Position numbers and translations under genes: made by a program
Shown here: positions 9,271-18,224 of the stretch, one piece after another
Layout of the letters: the number at the start of each line of letters is the position of its first letter
Numbering within the stretch: position 1 is the stretch's first letter
Notes under the pieces: generated by a model
Database searches by the model: none
Told to the model about the DNA's origin: nothing
What the model saw: only the letters and a program-made list of their open reading frames with translations
Source of the DNA: JANMCE01 sp963791625
GTDB taxonomy: Bacteria; Actinomycetota; Acidimicrobiia; Acidimicrobiales; Ilumatobacteraceae
Length of the DNA stretch: 64,000 bases
Assembly (NCBI GenBank): GCA_963791625.1
Contig: CAWBTA010000006.1
Coordinates: 806,001 to 870,000 of the forward strand
Direction of reading: 5' to 3'

Positions 9271-11654
9271 TTTTTGCCCTCCATCACGCGGCGGGTGATG
9301 CGGTTAAGGATTGGCTCGCTGATGTGATCGGCGGCGGCGGAATGGCGGCGGCCGATGGGCAGCAACGGACGCGGTCCGCCCGGTGACTTCTCCCAATTTT
9401 CCACCAGCCAACCGCGCTTGCGGGCCAATGCGGCCAAGCGCGTTTCGGGGTTGACGGCGACGGGAAAACCGACGCATTCCAGCATCGGTAGATCGCTGGA
9501 CGAGTCGGCGTAGGCAATGGATTCATCCAGGCGGAAGCCGTTGGCCTTGCAGTAGTCGCTGAGGATCTGCGCCCGTGTCTCGCCAGTCGGCGGAACATCG
9601 ATCATCTCGCCGGTGTACGTGCCGTGCTTCGTCTTCGACAGATTCACCGAAACGATTTCGTCGAAGAGCGGTCGCAGCGGTTCCACCACGAAGCTCAAAG
9701 CGCCGGTGATGAGGATGGTGCGATGACCGAGCGCCCGATGCTCACGCACCCGGCGGATACCTTCGGGGAAGCTCTTGGTGACGATCAACTGCGTGAGCAA
9801 CTCGCGAGCGTCTTCGTCCATCTGTTCGACCGGAGCGTCTTCGTAGCGACGGTAGAACGACCGGAGGAAGTCACCGCGATCCTTGCGGTCGAGGGCCAGG
9901 AGAGAGGGCGCTTCCAAAAGTGTCTTGGCCACGAAACGAAGCCGGTCATCGGCAGGAAGACGACGAGTGGCCAACCACGAGTAGCTCTCCACCACGTTCG
10001 ACGCGATCAGGGTATTTTCCAAGTCGAACGCGGCCACATGGCGATCGGGCGACAGCACTTGGGCCCGGACGCGCGTGAAACGGTCCTCAGTCTTGGCCTT
10101 GCCGGGTGTGGTCTTTACTCGCCCGTGCAACACCACCGAGGGCAGGTGGACTTCTTGCACGTAGCGGGGCCATTCGATGACCCTCGGATCGAAGCCGAAG
10201 GTCGCTCGATCATTGGCGTCGAGTTGATCCCACATGCCGAGCAGGTTGTCGACCGAGTAGATGGCCTCGCACTCGGCGTAGGCGCCGTAGAGCTCCACGT
10301 AGGTCTTGGCCCGCTCGATCTCGGTCTTCTTTTCTTCAACCGTCGCCGACCACTTGGCCTGGGTGCCACGAAGGGGGAGTGCGTGCAGCACCTTCTCGCT
10401 CGCGTTCAGGAACTTCTCGGCTCGCTCCAACTGAGTCTGCACGGCGCCGCGACCCGGAAAGCTCCACTCGGGCACCTGGATGGGTTGGCCGAGGTTGTCG
10501 TAGATCGGGTGCTTGGTGAACCAGTCCCGCACGTTGTCGACCAGCACGCGGTACTTGAGCGGATTGGCCGAACCGGACGCGACCTGGCTGATGGCCGGTG
10601 CCTTTTCCGGACCCATGGCGGCGACGCAGATTGCAGCGGCAACAACCATGTCGACGGGGATGACGTCGATGGTTCCTTCCGGCACCCCTGGGAACTCCTT
10701 CAGCAGTCCGCGGGCATAACTGAGGATGACGGGCTCGGCCATACGGAAGCCGCGAATCCAACCGGGCGACGGCTCGAGGAAGGCGGATTCGATAATGGAC
10801 GGCCGTACGATCGACACGGGCACACTGCCCTTGGATTCGGTGAGGGCCTGCTCGCCCAACGCCTTGGTGTAGGCGTACGCATCGGGCCACGCCACACTGT
10901 TGGCGCGGCTGATACCGGCTTCCACCATCTGTGCGTCAACCCAACGGGTACGGAACTGCTCGGTCTTTGCAGCCAAAGCAGGTGCACCCGCAGCGCCGAG
11001 TTCGCGTCGAGCGTCCGAGCGGAAGTCTTCAAGCTTGTCGGTGGTGCGGCTGGTGGCGTCAACATCAGAACGCAGCCGACGTGACGCTGCGACTTCCTTG
11101 CGCCAATCGAGCCCGAGATCGAACGGGCCTTCGGATACGAGCGCTTCGGGAGCGTTACCCCGACGGTTGCCGGCAACATAACACGTTGATATCGCAACGA
11201 GATGCGGAGTCACGTTCAGTGACTGCAGGGTCTGCACGATGCGCACCGGCCCGAGCAGGTTCACCTCTACCGCGCTGTCGAGTGGTGAATCGAAGCTCAC
11301 GGTAGCGGCCGAGTGGATGATGGTGTCGCAGCTGGCGAGAATGGCTCGGTCGGCTTCGTTTAGGCCGAGACCGTCGGTCGAAACGTCTCCAGTGATGACC
11401 TGGATGCGACCGGCTGCGTGTTCCTCGAAACCCTTCGCTCCACCATGTAACTCGCGAAGGCGGTCGAAGGCATCATTCTTCAAGAGCTCTTTCTGGACGC
11501 GGACAGCCGCGCTGGTGCGCTTGCCCGCTCGAACCAGCAGAACCAGTTCGCAATCGGGAACGCAGCGCATCAACCGTTCCACGAGTGCGGTCCCCAAAAA
11601 CCCGGTTGATCCCGTAACGGCTATGCGTTTACCGGCCAGCGACTCAGCAATCAC
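9267..11654 (-). CDS. Fatty acyl-CoA reductase (SDR, NAD_binding_4) fused to a HAD-IB hydrolase domain
   Basis: The 795-residue fusion starts at GTG 11654, just before AESLAGKRIAVTG. Residues 1-420 are an extended SDR of the male-sterility/thioester-reductase type, with the cofactor motif TGSTGFLGTA and the catalytic YAYTKALGEQ. A middle region of about 100 residues is probably the FAR C-terminal domain. Residues about 535-740 are a HAD-IB phosphatase-like domain whose first motif reads FDLENTL instead of the usual DxDxT, with later motifs ITGALS and YADSSSDLPML. The reductase should convert acyl-CoA to aldehyde or alcohol. It is first gene of the operon and shares a short intergenic region with the divergent TetR gene. 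Confidence 0.88.
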   Translation of the reverse strand: MIAESLAGKRIAVTGSTGFLGTALVERLMRCVPDCELVLLVRAGKRTSAAVRVQKELLKNDAFDRLRELHGGAKGFEEHAAGRIQVITGDVSTDGLGLNEADRAILASCDTIIHSAATVSFDSPLDSAVEVNLLGPVRIVQTLQSLNVTPHLVAISTCYVAGNRRGNAPEALVSEGPFDLGLDWRKEVAASRRLRSDVDATSRTTDKLEDFRSDARRELGAAGAPALAAKTEQFRTRWVDAQMVEAGISRANSVAWPDAYAYTKALGEQALTESKGSVPVSIVRPSIIESAFLEPSPGWIRGFRMAEPVILSYARGLLKEFPGVPEGTIDVIPVDMVVAAAICVAAMGPEKAPAISQVASGSANPLKYRVLVDNVRDWFTKHPIYDNLGQPIQVPEWSFPGRGAVQTQLERAEKFLNASEKVLHALPLRGTQAKWSATVEEKKTEIERAKTYVELYGAYAECEAIYSVDNLLGMWDQLDANDRATFGFDPRVIEWPRYVQEVHLPSVVLHGRVKTTPGKAKTEDRFTRVRAQVLSPDRHVAAFDLENTLIASNVVESYSWLATRRLPADDRLRFVAKTLLEAPSLLALDRKDRGDFLRSFYRRYEDAPVEQMDEDARELLTQLIVTKSFPEGIRRVREHRALGHRTILITGALSFVVEPLRPLFDEIVSVNLSKTKHGTYTGEMIDVPPTGETRAQILSDYCKANGFRLDESIAYADSSSDLPMLECVGFPVAVNPETRLAALARKRGWLVENWEKSPGGPRPLLPIGRRHSAAADHISEPILNRITRRVMEGKK

Positions 11655-11665
11655 GCCACACTGTC

Positions 11666-11677
11666 TACCATTTGGTA
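11666..11677. promoter_or_regulatory. TACCA-TT-TGGTA inverted repeat, candidate TetR operator
   Basis: The 58-bp gap between the divergent starts at 11654 and 11713 contains the inverted repeat TACCATTTGGTA. Palindromes of this kind between a TetR gene and its target operon are usually the regulator's binding site, so the repeat may couple control of both transcripts. The arms are only 5 bp, so chance occurrence cannot be excluded. Confidence 0.5.
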
Positions 11678-11712
11678 AGCACCTCGTGCACGAATGCCGT
11701 ACGATCACGTCC

Positions 11713-12303
11713 GTGGCAGGCGTAACCACCCGTGATCGCATCCTTGATGCTGCCCTCTTGGGCTTCGGCACACGCGGATACGAGGCCACGGCGCTCGACA
11801 TGATCGCGGTTGAACTGGGCGTTCGAAAGCAGACCATTCTGTACTGGTTCGCCTCGAAGGAAGCGCTGCTCGATGCGGTCGTCGAACGGAGCGGCATTGA
11901 GCTGTCGGGCGTCTTCGAAGCCGCGCTTGCGTCGGGCGAGATCGGCGTGGATCGCATCGAATCGGTGATGCGTGCCGTGTTCCGCTACGCCGTCCGTCGC
12001 CCCCAACTGCTCGGACTGTTGCGCGAAGTCGAACGCCTCGGCCCAACCACTGCCATGGGATTGTCGAGCCGCCTGCAACCGCTGATCGATCGCGCGGTGC
12101 GAAGTGTCGACATGCTCATGCAAGCCAAAGTCATCCGCCAGGGCGACCCTCGCCTCATGCTGGCGTTTCTCTACAGCACCATCCTGGGCGTGGCCACCGA
12201 TCTTCAGGCCCAACGCGCCTTCGGCGTCCCATCATCTCCCGCCGGCCTCCGAAGGCTGCGTCGCGAACTCTTCGCCTTCGTCCGCGCTGCCGTCATCGCC
12301 TAG
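11713..12303 (+). CDS. TetR/AcrR-family transcriptional regulator
   Basis: The 196-residue protein has an N-terminal helix-turn-helix: TRDRILDAALLGFGTRGYEA, then a recognition helix in VRKQTILYWFASKEALLDAV. The C-terminal all-helical ligand domain has no diagnostic motif. The GTG at 11713 is the first in-frame start that gives a normal TetR N-terminus. It faces the FAR-HAD operon across 58 bp, so it most likely represses that operon in response to an acyl-CoA or lipid ligand (inference). Confidence 0.9.
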   Translation: MAGVTTRDRILDAALLGFGTRGYEATALDMIAVELGVRKQTILYWFASKEALLDAVVERSGIELSGVFEAALASGEIGVDRIESVMRAVFRYAVRRPQLLGLLREVERLGPTTAMGLSSRLQPLIDRAVRSVDMLMQAKVIRQGDPRLMLAFLYSTILGVATDLQAQRAFGVPSSPAGLRRLRRELFAFVRAAVIA

Positions 12304-12322
12304 GGACTCGGCCGCTGTGGCG

Positions 12323-13432
12323 TTACGCGCTGGTCGACCGGCGGCGGCTGGCGTGACGGGCGAGCGCCAGGCCAACGAGCTCGTCGATGAGATCGGTGTA
12401 GCTGAGGCCACTGGCCTGCCACATCTTCGGATACATCGAGATCGGCGTGAAGCCCGGCATGGTATTGGCCTCATTGCAGAGAAAGCCGCGGCCGCCTTCT
12501 TCGTAGAAAAAGTCGACCCGAGCCAGTCCCTCGATACGCAAGGCCTGAAAGACGCGTACCGCCAGGTCCTGCAGTTCCTCGGTCTCGCTCGGCTTGAGGT
12601 CGGCCGGGATGAAGTACCGAGCGTTGTCCTCGAGATACTTGTCCTGGTAGCTGTAGAAGTCGCTTCCGGGCATGACCTCGCCGGGAAGAGATGCCCGCGG
12701 GTATTCGTTGCCCAACACAGCTACTTCGAGTTCTCGACCGACGATGGCTTCCTCACACACGACCACACGGTCGTAGACGAACGCGGCGTCAAGCGCTTCG
12801 GCAACTTCGGCCGTCGTCTTGGCTTTGCTGACGCCGACGGAGGAACCCATGTTGGCCGGCTTCACGAACATCGGCAGACCGAGATCGTCCACCAGTGACT
12901 GGGCCGTCTCGGCCGTGCGCTCGTGGTCGAAAAGCCGGCGATACTTGGCCTGAGCGATGCCCGAGGAAGCCAGCACCACCTTGGCCATCGCCTTGTCCAT
13001 CGAGACGGATGAACCAAGGACGCCGGCGCCGACATAGGCAACATCGAGTAGCTCCATCAGCCCCTGTACCGTGCCGTCCTCGCCCATTGGTCCATGCAGA
13101 AGCGGCAAAACCACGGTGGGGATGTTCTCATCGACGGCAAGGGCCGGGTGATAGGAGGTGGGGGAGCCAATCACGTCGACGCCGGTTTCGATGGCCGACT
13201 CCGTTGCGAGCGACGGCGTGCGAAGTTCGCGAAGAGCGGCGTGCGCCGCGGCGTCGGCGTTCACCCACTGGCCCTCCCGAGTGATGCCTATGGCACTCAC
13301 GTCATACCGATCGGGATCAAGTGCGTTCAAGACGTGCGCAGCCGTTGCCCGGCTGACATCGTGCTCGGCGGACTGGCCGCCAAACAGCACGATGAGGCGA
13401 ATACGGGGCGGCAGCGGCACGGGCAATGGCAC
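12323..13432 (-). CDS. ddl: D-alanine--D-alanine ligase
   Basis: The 369-residue ATP-grasp enzyme joins two D-alanines for peptidoglycan. Visible motifs are FGGQSAEHDVS at the N-terminus, the ATP-binding MFVKPANMGSSVGVSK in the middle and the metal-binding FLCNEANTMPGFTPISMYP near the C-terminus. The start is GTG at 13432; an alternative is a few codons downstream. It is divergent from murF (34 bp apart), so two precursor-assembly enzymes share a promoter region. It converges with the TetR gene. Confidence 0.96.
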   Translation of the reverse strand: MPLPVPLPPRIRLIVLFGGQSAEHDVSRATAAHVLNALDPDRYDVSAIGITREGQWVNADAAAHAALRELRTPSLATESAIETGVDVIGSPTSYHPALAVDENIPTVVLPLLHGPMGEDGTVQGLMELLDVAYVGAGVLGSSVSMDKAMAKVVLASSGIAQAKYRRLFDHERTAETAQSLVDDLGLPMFVKPANMGSSVGVSKAKTTAEVAEALDAAFVYDRVVVCEEAIVGRELEVAVLGNEYPRASLPGEVMPGSDFYSYQDKYLEDNARYFIPADLKPSETEELQDLAVRVFQALRIEGLARVDFFYEEGGRGFLCNEANTMPGFTPISMYPKMWQASGLSYTDLIDELVGLALARHASRRRSTSA

Positions 13433-13466
13433 CGGGTCAGACTAGGTCGCCGGTAGTGTCAGGCCC

Positions 13467-14786
13467 ATGCGTTTGTCGGTCAGTGAGATAGCCCACGCCG
13501 TAGGTGGCCGAGTGGTGGGACCTGACCTGATGGTCGATGGCGCTTCCTACGACAGCCGCGAAACCCTTGCCGGACAGCTGTTTGTGCCGGTCATCGGCGA
13601 ACGTGACGGCCACGATTTCGTCGATGCCGCCATCGTGGAAGGGGCGCGCGGGTACCTCTCCAGCAAAGGCCCGTTCACCGATGCCGCCACCTGTATTGAG
13701 GTGGCTGATACAGAAGTGGCGTTCATGGCGCTGGGCTCGCTGGCCCGAACGAGACTGCCCGATCGCGTCGTGGGTGTCACCGGTTCGGTGGGCAAGACCA
13801 GCGTGAAGGATCTCGCCGACGCGGCATTTCGCACCCACTACCGAACCAAGGCCAACCCGAAAAGCCTCAACAATGAACTCGGACTTCCCCAGACACTGTG
13901 TAACGCGCCCGATGGCACCGAAGCGCTCATCGTGGAGATGGGCATGCGTGGCCTCGGTGAGATCACCCGTCTGTGTGAAGTGGCCCGGCCGACGGTTGGC
14001 ATCGTCACAATCATCGGCGAGGCACACACCGGCCGACTCGGTGGTCTTGCCGGTGTTGCCCAGGCCAAGGGCGAGTTGGTGGAAGCGTTGCCAACAACCG
14101 GTTTCGCCATCCTCAACGCCGATCAGGACGTCTGTTTGGCTCTTCGTCATCGCACAAGCGCGTCGGTGCTTTCGTTCGGAACAACCAGCGGGGATGTGCG
14201 CGCCGACGCCATTGTCCTCAACGATCTGGCGCAGGCGAGCTTCACTCTGCGGACCCCGTGGGGCGACGCGCCGGTCCGGCTCGGGCTGAGCGGCGTGCAC
14301 ATGGCCGCCAACGCGGCGGCTGCCGCTGCAGCAGCTCTCGCTTGTGGTGTGCCCCTCGACCGGGTAGTCGAAGGGCTCGCGGTCGCCAACCTGTCTCCGT
14401 GGAGGATGGACGTGCGGCGAGCGCCGAGCGGCCTCGTCGTCATCAACGACGCCTACAACGCCAACCCCACCTCTATGACGGCTGCCCTCGACGCACTGGC
14501 CGCGTTACCTGTCACCGGACGTCGTGTCGCCGTCCTCGGGGTGATGGCAGAGCTTGATGAGGACGGGCCAGCCCGCCACCGAGCGATGGCGGAACATGCA
14601 CGTGGACTTGGTATCGAGGTCGTTGCGATTGCAACCACTGACTACGGCATTGGGCCTGCGGATGACCCGCTGGCCACGGTGGCAGGACTCGGTTCGGGCG
14701 ACGCCGTGCTCTTTAAGGGGAGCCGCGTTGCGGGCCTGGAAACGCTGGCGCTGCAGGTGCTGCACTCCGGAGAGCCAGCTCCGTAG
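13467..14786 (+). CDS. murF: UDP-N-acetylmuramoyl-tripeptide--D-alanyl-D-alanine ligase
   Basis: The 439-residue Mur ligase adds D-Ala-D-Ala to UDP-MurNAc-tripeptide. Domain order is normal: an N-terminal MurF domain (SYDSRETLAGQLFVPV), the ATP-binding P-loop GVTGSVGKTSVKD near residue 110, NPKSLNNELGLP, and the C-terminal domain from WRMDVRRAPSG with INDAYNANPTSM. Its neighbour and divergent partner ddl makes its dipeptide substrate. Length is typical. Confidence 0.96.
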   Translation: MRLSVSEIAHAVGGRVVGPDLMVDGASYDSRETLAGQLFVPVIGERDGHDFVDAAIVEGARGYLSSKGPFTDAATCIEVADTEVAFMALGSLARTRLPDRVVGVTGSVGKTSVKDLADAAFRTHYRTKANPKSLNNELGLPQTLCNAPDGTEALIVEMGMRGLGEITRLCEVARPTVGIVTIIGEAHTGRLGGLAGVAQAKGELVEALPTTGFAILNADQDVCLALRHRTSASVLSFGTTSGDVRADAIVLNDLAQASFTLRTPWGDAPVRLGLSGVHMAANAAAAAAAALACGVPLDRVVEGLAVANLSPWRMDVRRAPSGLVVINDAYNANPTSMTAALDALAALPVTGRRVAVLGVMAELDEDGPARHRAMAEHARGLGIEVVAIATTDYGIGPADDPLATVAGLGSGDAVLFKGSRVAGLETLALQVLHSGEPAP

Positions 14787-14881
14787 AGGTTTCTTCTGGG
14801 ATGGTCCGACCGCGCATTTCGTTGTGGCAGTCTTAGGGGCAATAGATGTCAGCGGGGGCTGGCATCGCTTCCGGAGGTCGT

Positions 14882-16438
14882 ATGAGTACCGCCGCACCAC
14901 CATCCACAATGGCCGACAAGGGCTTGAAGGGAGGTTCACTCGGGCTGGTCGCCGTCATCGTGATCGGTGTTGCGTCCACCGCGCCCGGCTACAGCCTGGC
15001 TGCCGGAATCGGCGGCATTGCTGAGAAAGCGGGAGTCCACTCGCCCTTCATTATGTTGTTTGCGTTCGTGCCGATGGCCTGCATTGCCGCCAGCTTCTAC
15101 TACCTCAACAAGGCTGATCCTGACTGCGGCACCAACTTCACCTGGGGCGTGCGAGCGTTCGGCCCGAAGGCCGGATGGATAGCCGGCTGGGGCTGCATTG
15201 TGGCCGACCTGGTCATCATGCCGAATCTGGCCGGGGTATCGGGCCAGTACCTCGTACTGCTTTTCAGCGAGAAGGCGGCTGAGAACATCTACCTGACGAC
15301 CGCTATCGGCGTGCTGTTCATCATCGCCATGTGCTGGATCTGTTGGAAGGGTATCGAGCTCTCGGCTCGCTCGCAGGTGGCGCTGCTGGGTACCGAAATG
15401 CTGGTCCTCACCATCTTCGCCGTCGTGTCGTTGTCGAAGGCCTTCAAAGGCATCACCAAGATCGCTGATGTCACGGGAGAAGACGGAGTCGTCACCGCCA
15501 CGACGTATCAATCGGTGAAGCCGACCCTGTCATGGCTGTCGCCCAAGGGCGTGTCCACGTCCGACATCATCGCCGGTTTGGTGCTCGCCGTCTTCATTTA
15601 TTGGGGTTGGGACACGTGCGTGTCGGTCAACGAGGAAGCCAAGGACTCGGCCACCACACCCGGTCGAGCGGCCGTCTTGTCCACCGTCATTCTGCTGGCG
15701 ATTTATCTGATAACGGCGTTTGGCGCGGTTGCTCTGCTCGGCCCCAACTTCGTCAGCGACAACAGCGGTGACGCTATCTATGCGCTCGGCAAGGTGGCGC
15801 TGCCCTCGTTCATGCTCAAGCTGCTGATCATTGCCGTGCTGACCTCAGCAGCAGCGTCGTGCCAAACCACCATCTTGCCCGCCACCCGGACGATGCTTTC
15901 GATGGGCTCGCATGGTGCGGTTCCGGAGAAGTTCGCTCGCATCGATCCTCGTCGCCTCACGCCCGACTACAGCACCTGGTTCTTCGGCGTCGTGTCGATT
16001 GCGTGGTACCTGCTGTTGGTTGTCGTGAGCCACAACACCAAGACCGACCTTTACTCGTCTTCCATCGGTGCCGTCGGCCTGGCCATTGCGGTGTACTACG
16101 GGCTGTCGGGCATCTCCTGCATCGTCTTCTTCCGGCGTTGGGTCCTCAAGTCAGCCAAGAACTTCGTATTGATGGGACTCCTGCCCGGCTTCGGCGGCGT
16201 TGTGTTGCTCTACGTGTTCATCAGAACGGTGGTCGACAACATCAAAGCTGACGGCGATCACGTCTTGCTGATCACCGGTACCGGGCTGCTGTTGGCCGGC
16301 GTGCCGATCATGCTGATCTGCGCGGCGAAATTCAAGAAGTTCTTCTCCTACCGACCTGACCCAGTCGATACGGTCAAAGACCCGAACAGCAATGACACGC
16401 TCGCTGCACCCCTCGGCACCTACGTGAAGGGACGCTGA
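14882..16438 (+). CDS. APC-family amino acid permease
   Basis: The 518-residue membrane protein has about 12 hydrophobic segments and the N-terminal signature GLVAVIVIGVASTAPGYSLAA typical of APC transporters. The start at 14882 is preceded by a strong GGAGG ribosome site at 14872-14876, so it is preferred over an in-frame ATG 36 bp upstream. Amine or amino-acid substrate cannot be read from the sequence. A universal stress gene follows 2 bp after the stop, a common pairing in which the stress domain may regulate the permease. Confidence 0.9.
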   Translation: MSTAAPPSTMADKGLKGGSLGLVAVIVIGVASTAPGYSLAAGIGGIAEKAGVHSPFIMLFAFVPMACIAASFYYLNKADPDCGTNFTWGVRAFGPKAGWIAGWGCIVADLVIMPNLAGVSGQYLVLLFSEKAAENIYLTTAIGVLFIIAMCWICWKGIELSARSQVALLGTEMLVLTIFAVVSLSKAFKGITKIADVTGEDGVVTATTYQSVKPTLSWLSPKGVSTSDIIAGLVLAVFIYWGWDTCVSVNEEAKDSATTPGRAAVLSTVILLAIYLITAFGAVALLGPNFVSDNSGDAIYALGKVALPSFMLKLLIIAVLTSAAASCQTTILPATRTMLSMGSHGAVPEKFARIDPRRLTPDYSTWFFGVVSIAWYLLLVVVSHNTKTDLYSSSIGAVGLAIAVYYGLSGISCIVFFRRWVLKSAKNFVLMGLLPGFGGVVLLYVFIRTVVDNIKADGDHVLLITGTGLLLAGVPIMLICAAKFKKFFSYRPDPVDTVKDPNSNDTLAAPLGTYVKGR

Positions 16439-16440
16439 CC

Positions 16441-16872
16441 ATGACCGTTCTCATTGCAGGAATAGGTGGCGACGCAAGCGGTGCTGCCGCAGCTCGTACT
16501 GCCGCCCGGGTTGCCAACCTCATGGGCGCCACGCTGGTGCTGGTGTTCGGCTACGACCCGACTCGACTCGGTCCCCGTGGTGGTCCATTGGAAGAGGAGA
16601 TTCTGGCCATCGGCGAGCGAGCCATTGACGAGGTCAAGGCGGAGATTCTCGGCCTCTACCCAGACCTCCACATCGAGTCCGAGTTCGTGCAGGACCGCGC
16701 CGTTGATGCACTGATCCGGGTGGCGCAGGCGCGCCAGGCCGAAGTGATCGCGGTCGGCCACGGCGGCGAGGGGCCCATGCGGGGCGCCCTGTTGGGTTCG
16801 ATCACCTACGAGATGGTGCACCGTGCCCCGGTCCCGGTGCTTGTCGTACCCGACGAGGAAGAAACGGAATAG
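16441..16872 (+). CDS. Universal stress protein (UspA family)
   Basis: The 143-residue single-domain protein shows the UspA fold: a first strand VLIAGIGGD, and the ATP-loop-like GHGGEGPMRGALLGSITYEMVHRAPVPVLVV near the C-terminus. That segment fits the G-x2-G-x9-G-[ST] nucleotide-binding pattern. It directly follows the permease gene in an operon. Its TAG stop abuts the complement TAG of the convergent MFS gene (TAGCTA), leaving no spacer. Confidence 0.9.
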   Translation: MTVLIAGIGGDASGAAAARTAARVANLMGATLVLVFGYDPTRLGPRGGPLEEEILAIGERAIDEVKAEILGLYPDLHIESEFVQDRAVDALIRVAQARQAEVIAVGHGGEGPMRGALLGSITYEMVHRAPVPVLVVPDEEETE

Positions 16873-18171
16873 CTACGGCGTGAGCAGGGTCGGGCTTTCG
16901 TGGGCCGGCCCTGCGGTTGCCTCGTCGGCTCCGCTTCCGCCGAGCTTTGCCCACCAACCAATACCGACAGCGCTTGCCGCGCCGATGGACAGGACCCAGC
17001 GCCCGCCCAGACGGTCGAACAGCCATCCGTAGAACGGAAGGCTGATGGCAACGGTGCCACCGAAGGCCATCATCCACAGCGCCATGATGCGACCGCGCAC
17101 ACTGTCGACAAGACCAGCCTGCAGAACGGTCATAAGCGCCGTGGTCGTGCCGAAGTAGCAGGCACCCAAAACGAACACAATCGGGAACGCCACGGCGACC
17201 GATGTGGTCCAGCCGAACGCGAGGATCATGATGCCAAGGGCGAACAGTCCTCGCCGGGCTACCCGTCGTTTGTCGGCCTTGACCAGCACGGTGCCTATGG
17301 CCAACGAGCCCAGCATGGCCCCCATGCCGAACGTGGCGTAGAGCCAGCCGTACGTGGCTGATTTGGTAAGAAGATGAAGCGACGTTTCAGCAATGGAGGG
17401 AAAGAGCCCGACGAACGAAAGTGACAACGTTGAGAGGAGCGTCATGATGATAAGGCAGCGGCGCACGCGAGGATGGGCTCGGGCGTAGGTAATGCCACCC
17501 ATGAATCGCTCACCGCGGGTGCCGGTCGGGCGATCTTGAATCGGTAGCCGAACTGTTGCAAATGCAACGATTACAAAGGCGTAGGTCACGGCGTTCATCA
17601 CAAAGATCGCCGGTGCACCCATGATTGGATAGAGCAAGCCGGCGACGGCTGGACCGACCACCCGTGAACCGTTGATCATGGTGGAATTCAACGAAAGGGC
17701 GCCAGGCAAATCTTCGGCCCCGACCACGCTCGGCACGACAGCACCCCATGCCGGCCCGTTGAGCGCGTTGCCGACACCGATCGCAAACACGCAGGCAAGC
17801 AATGCCCACACACGCGGCGTGGTGTTGAACCGAATAATGGCCGCCAGTACCAGGGAGAAGAGGCCCTGCTCGGCCTGTAACGCGATGATCCACGGCCCCC
17901 GCTTGAGACGGTCGGCCAGGAATCCTCCCGCCATGCCGAAAAGCAGGATCGGCCCGAGCGAAGCAAAGAACACCAGGCCTACGTACGTGCTCGGGTGGCC
18001 GGTCGATTTCGTGAGGTTGAATACGAAACTGCCCAGCACCACCGATTGCATCCAGGTACCGATATTGGATGCAAAGGATCCGAGCCAGAGTCGACGGAAG
18101 CGCGGATTGCTCAACGCTGCCGCGGCCGAGCCCGGCGTGCGAGTGCGTGGAGCATCCTGCAACTTGGACAT
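16873..18171 (-). CDS. MFS transporter (enterobactin-exporter/MFS_3 type)
   Basis: The 432-residue protein has about 12 membrane segments. Its N-terminus (FRRLWLGSFASNIGTWMQSVV) matches the MFS_3 group, and the loop GGFLADRLKRG corresponds to the MFS motif A. These are usually drug, siderophore or macrolide exporters; the substrate here is unknown. It is convergent with the Usp gene and same strand as the aminotransferase, 53 bp downstream of it. Confidence 0.88.
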   Translation of the reverse strand: MSKLQDAPRTRTPGSAAAALSNPRFRRLWLGSFASNIGTWMQSVVLGSFVFNLTKSTGHPSTYVGLVFFASLGPILLFGMAGGFLADRLKRGPWIIALQAEQGLFSLVLAAIIRFNTTPRVWALLACVFAIGVGNALNGPAWGAVVPSVVGAEDLPGALSLNSTMINGSRVVGPAVAGLLYPIMGAPAIFVMNAVTYAFVIVAFATVRLPIQDRPTGTRGERFMGGITYARAHPRVRRCLIIMTLLSTLSLSFVGLFPSIAETSLHLLTKSATYGWLYATFGMGAMLGSLAIGTVLVKADKRRVARRGLFALGIMILAFGWTTSVAVAFPIVFVLGACYFGTTTALMTVLQAGLVDSVRGRIMALWMMAFGGTVAISLPFYGWLFDRLGGRWVLSIGAASAVGIGWWAKLGGSGADEATAGPAHESPTLLTP

Positions 18172-18224
18172 GTGATACCAAGGTTACGCGAAGAGCCCTC
18201 CGCTATCCCTGTGACGTGTGTCGG

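Noticed and set aside
11655..11957. Long N-terminal extension of the FAR-HAD gene
   Set aside because: It is antisense to the TetR gene and the SDR nucleotide-binding motif begins within a few codons of GTG 11654.
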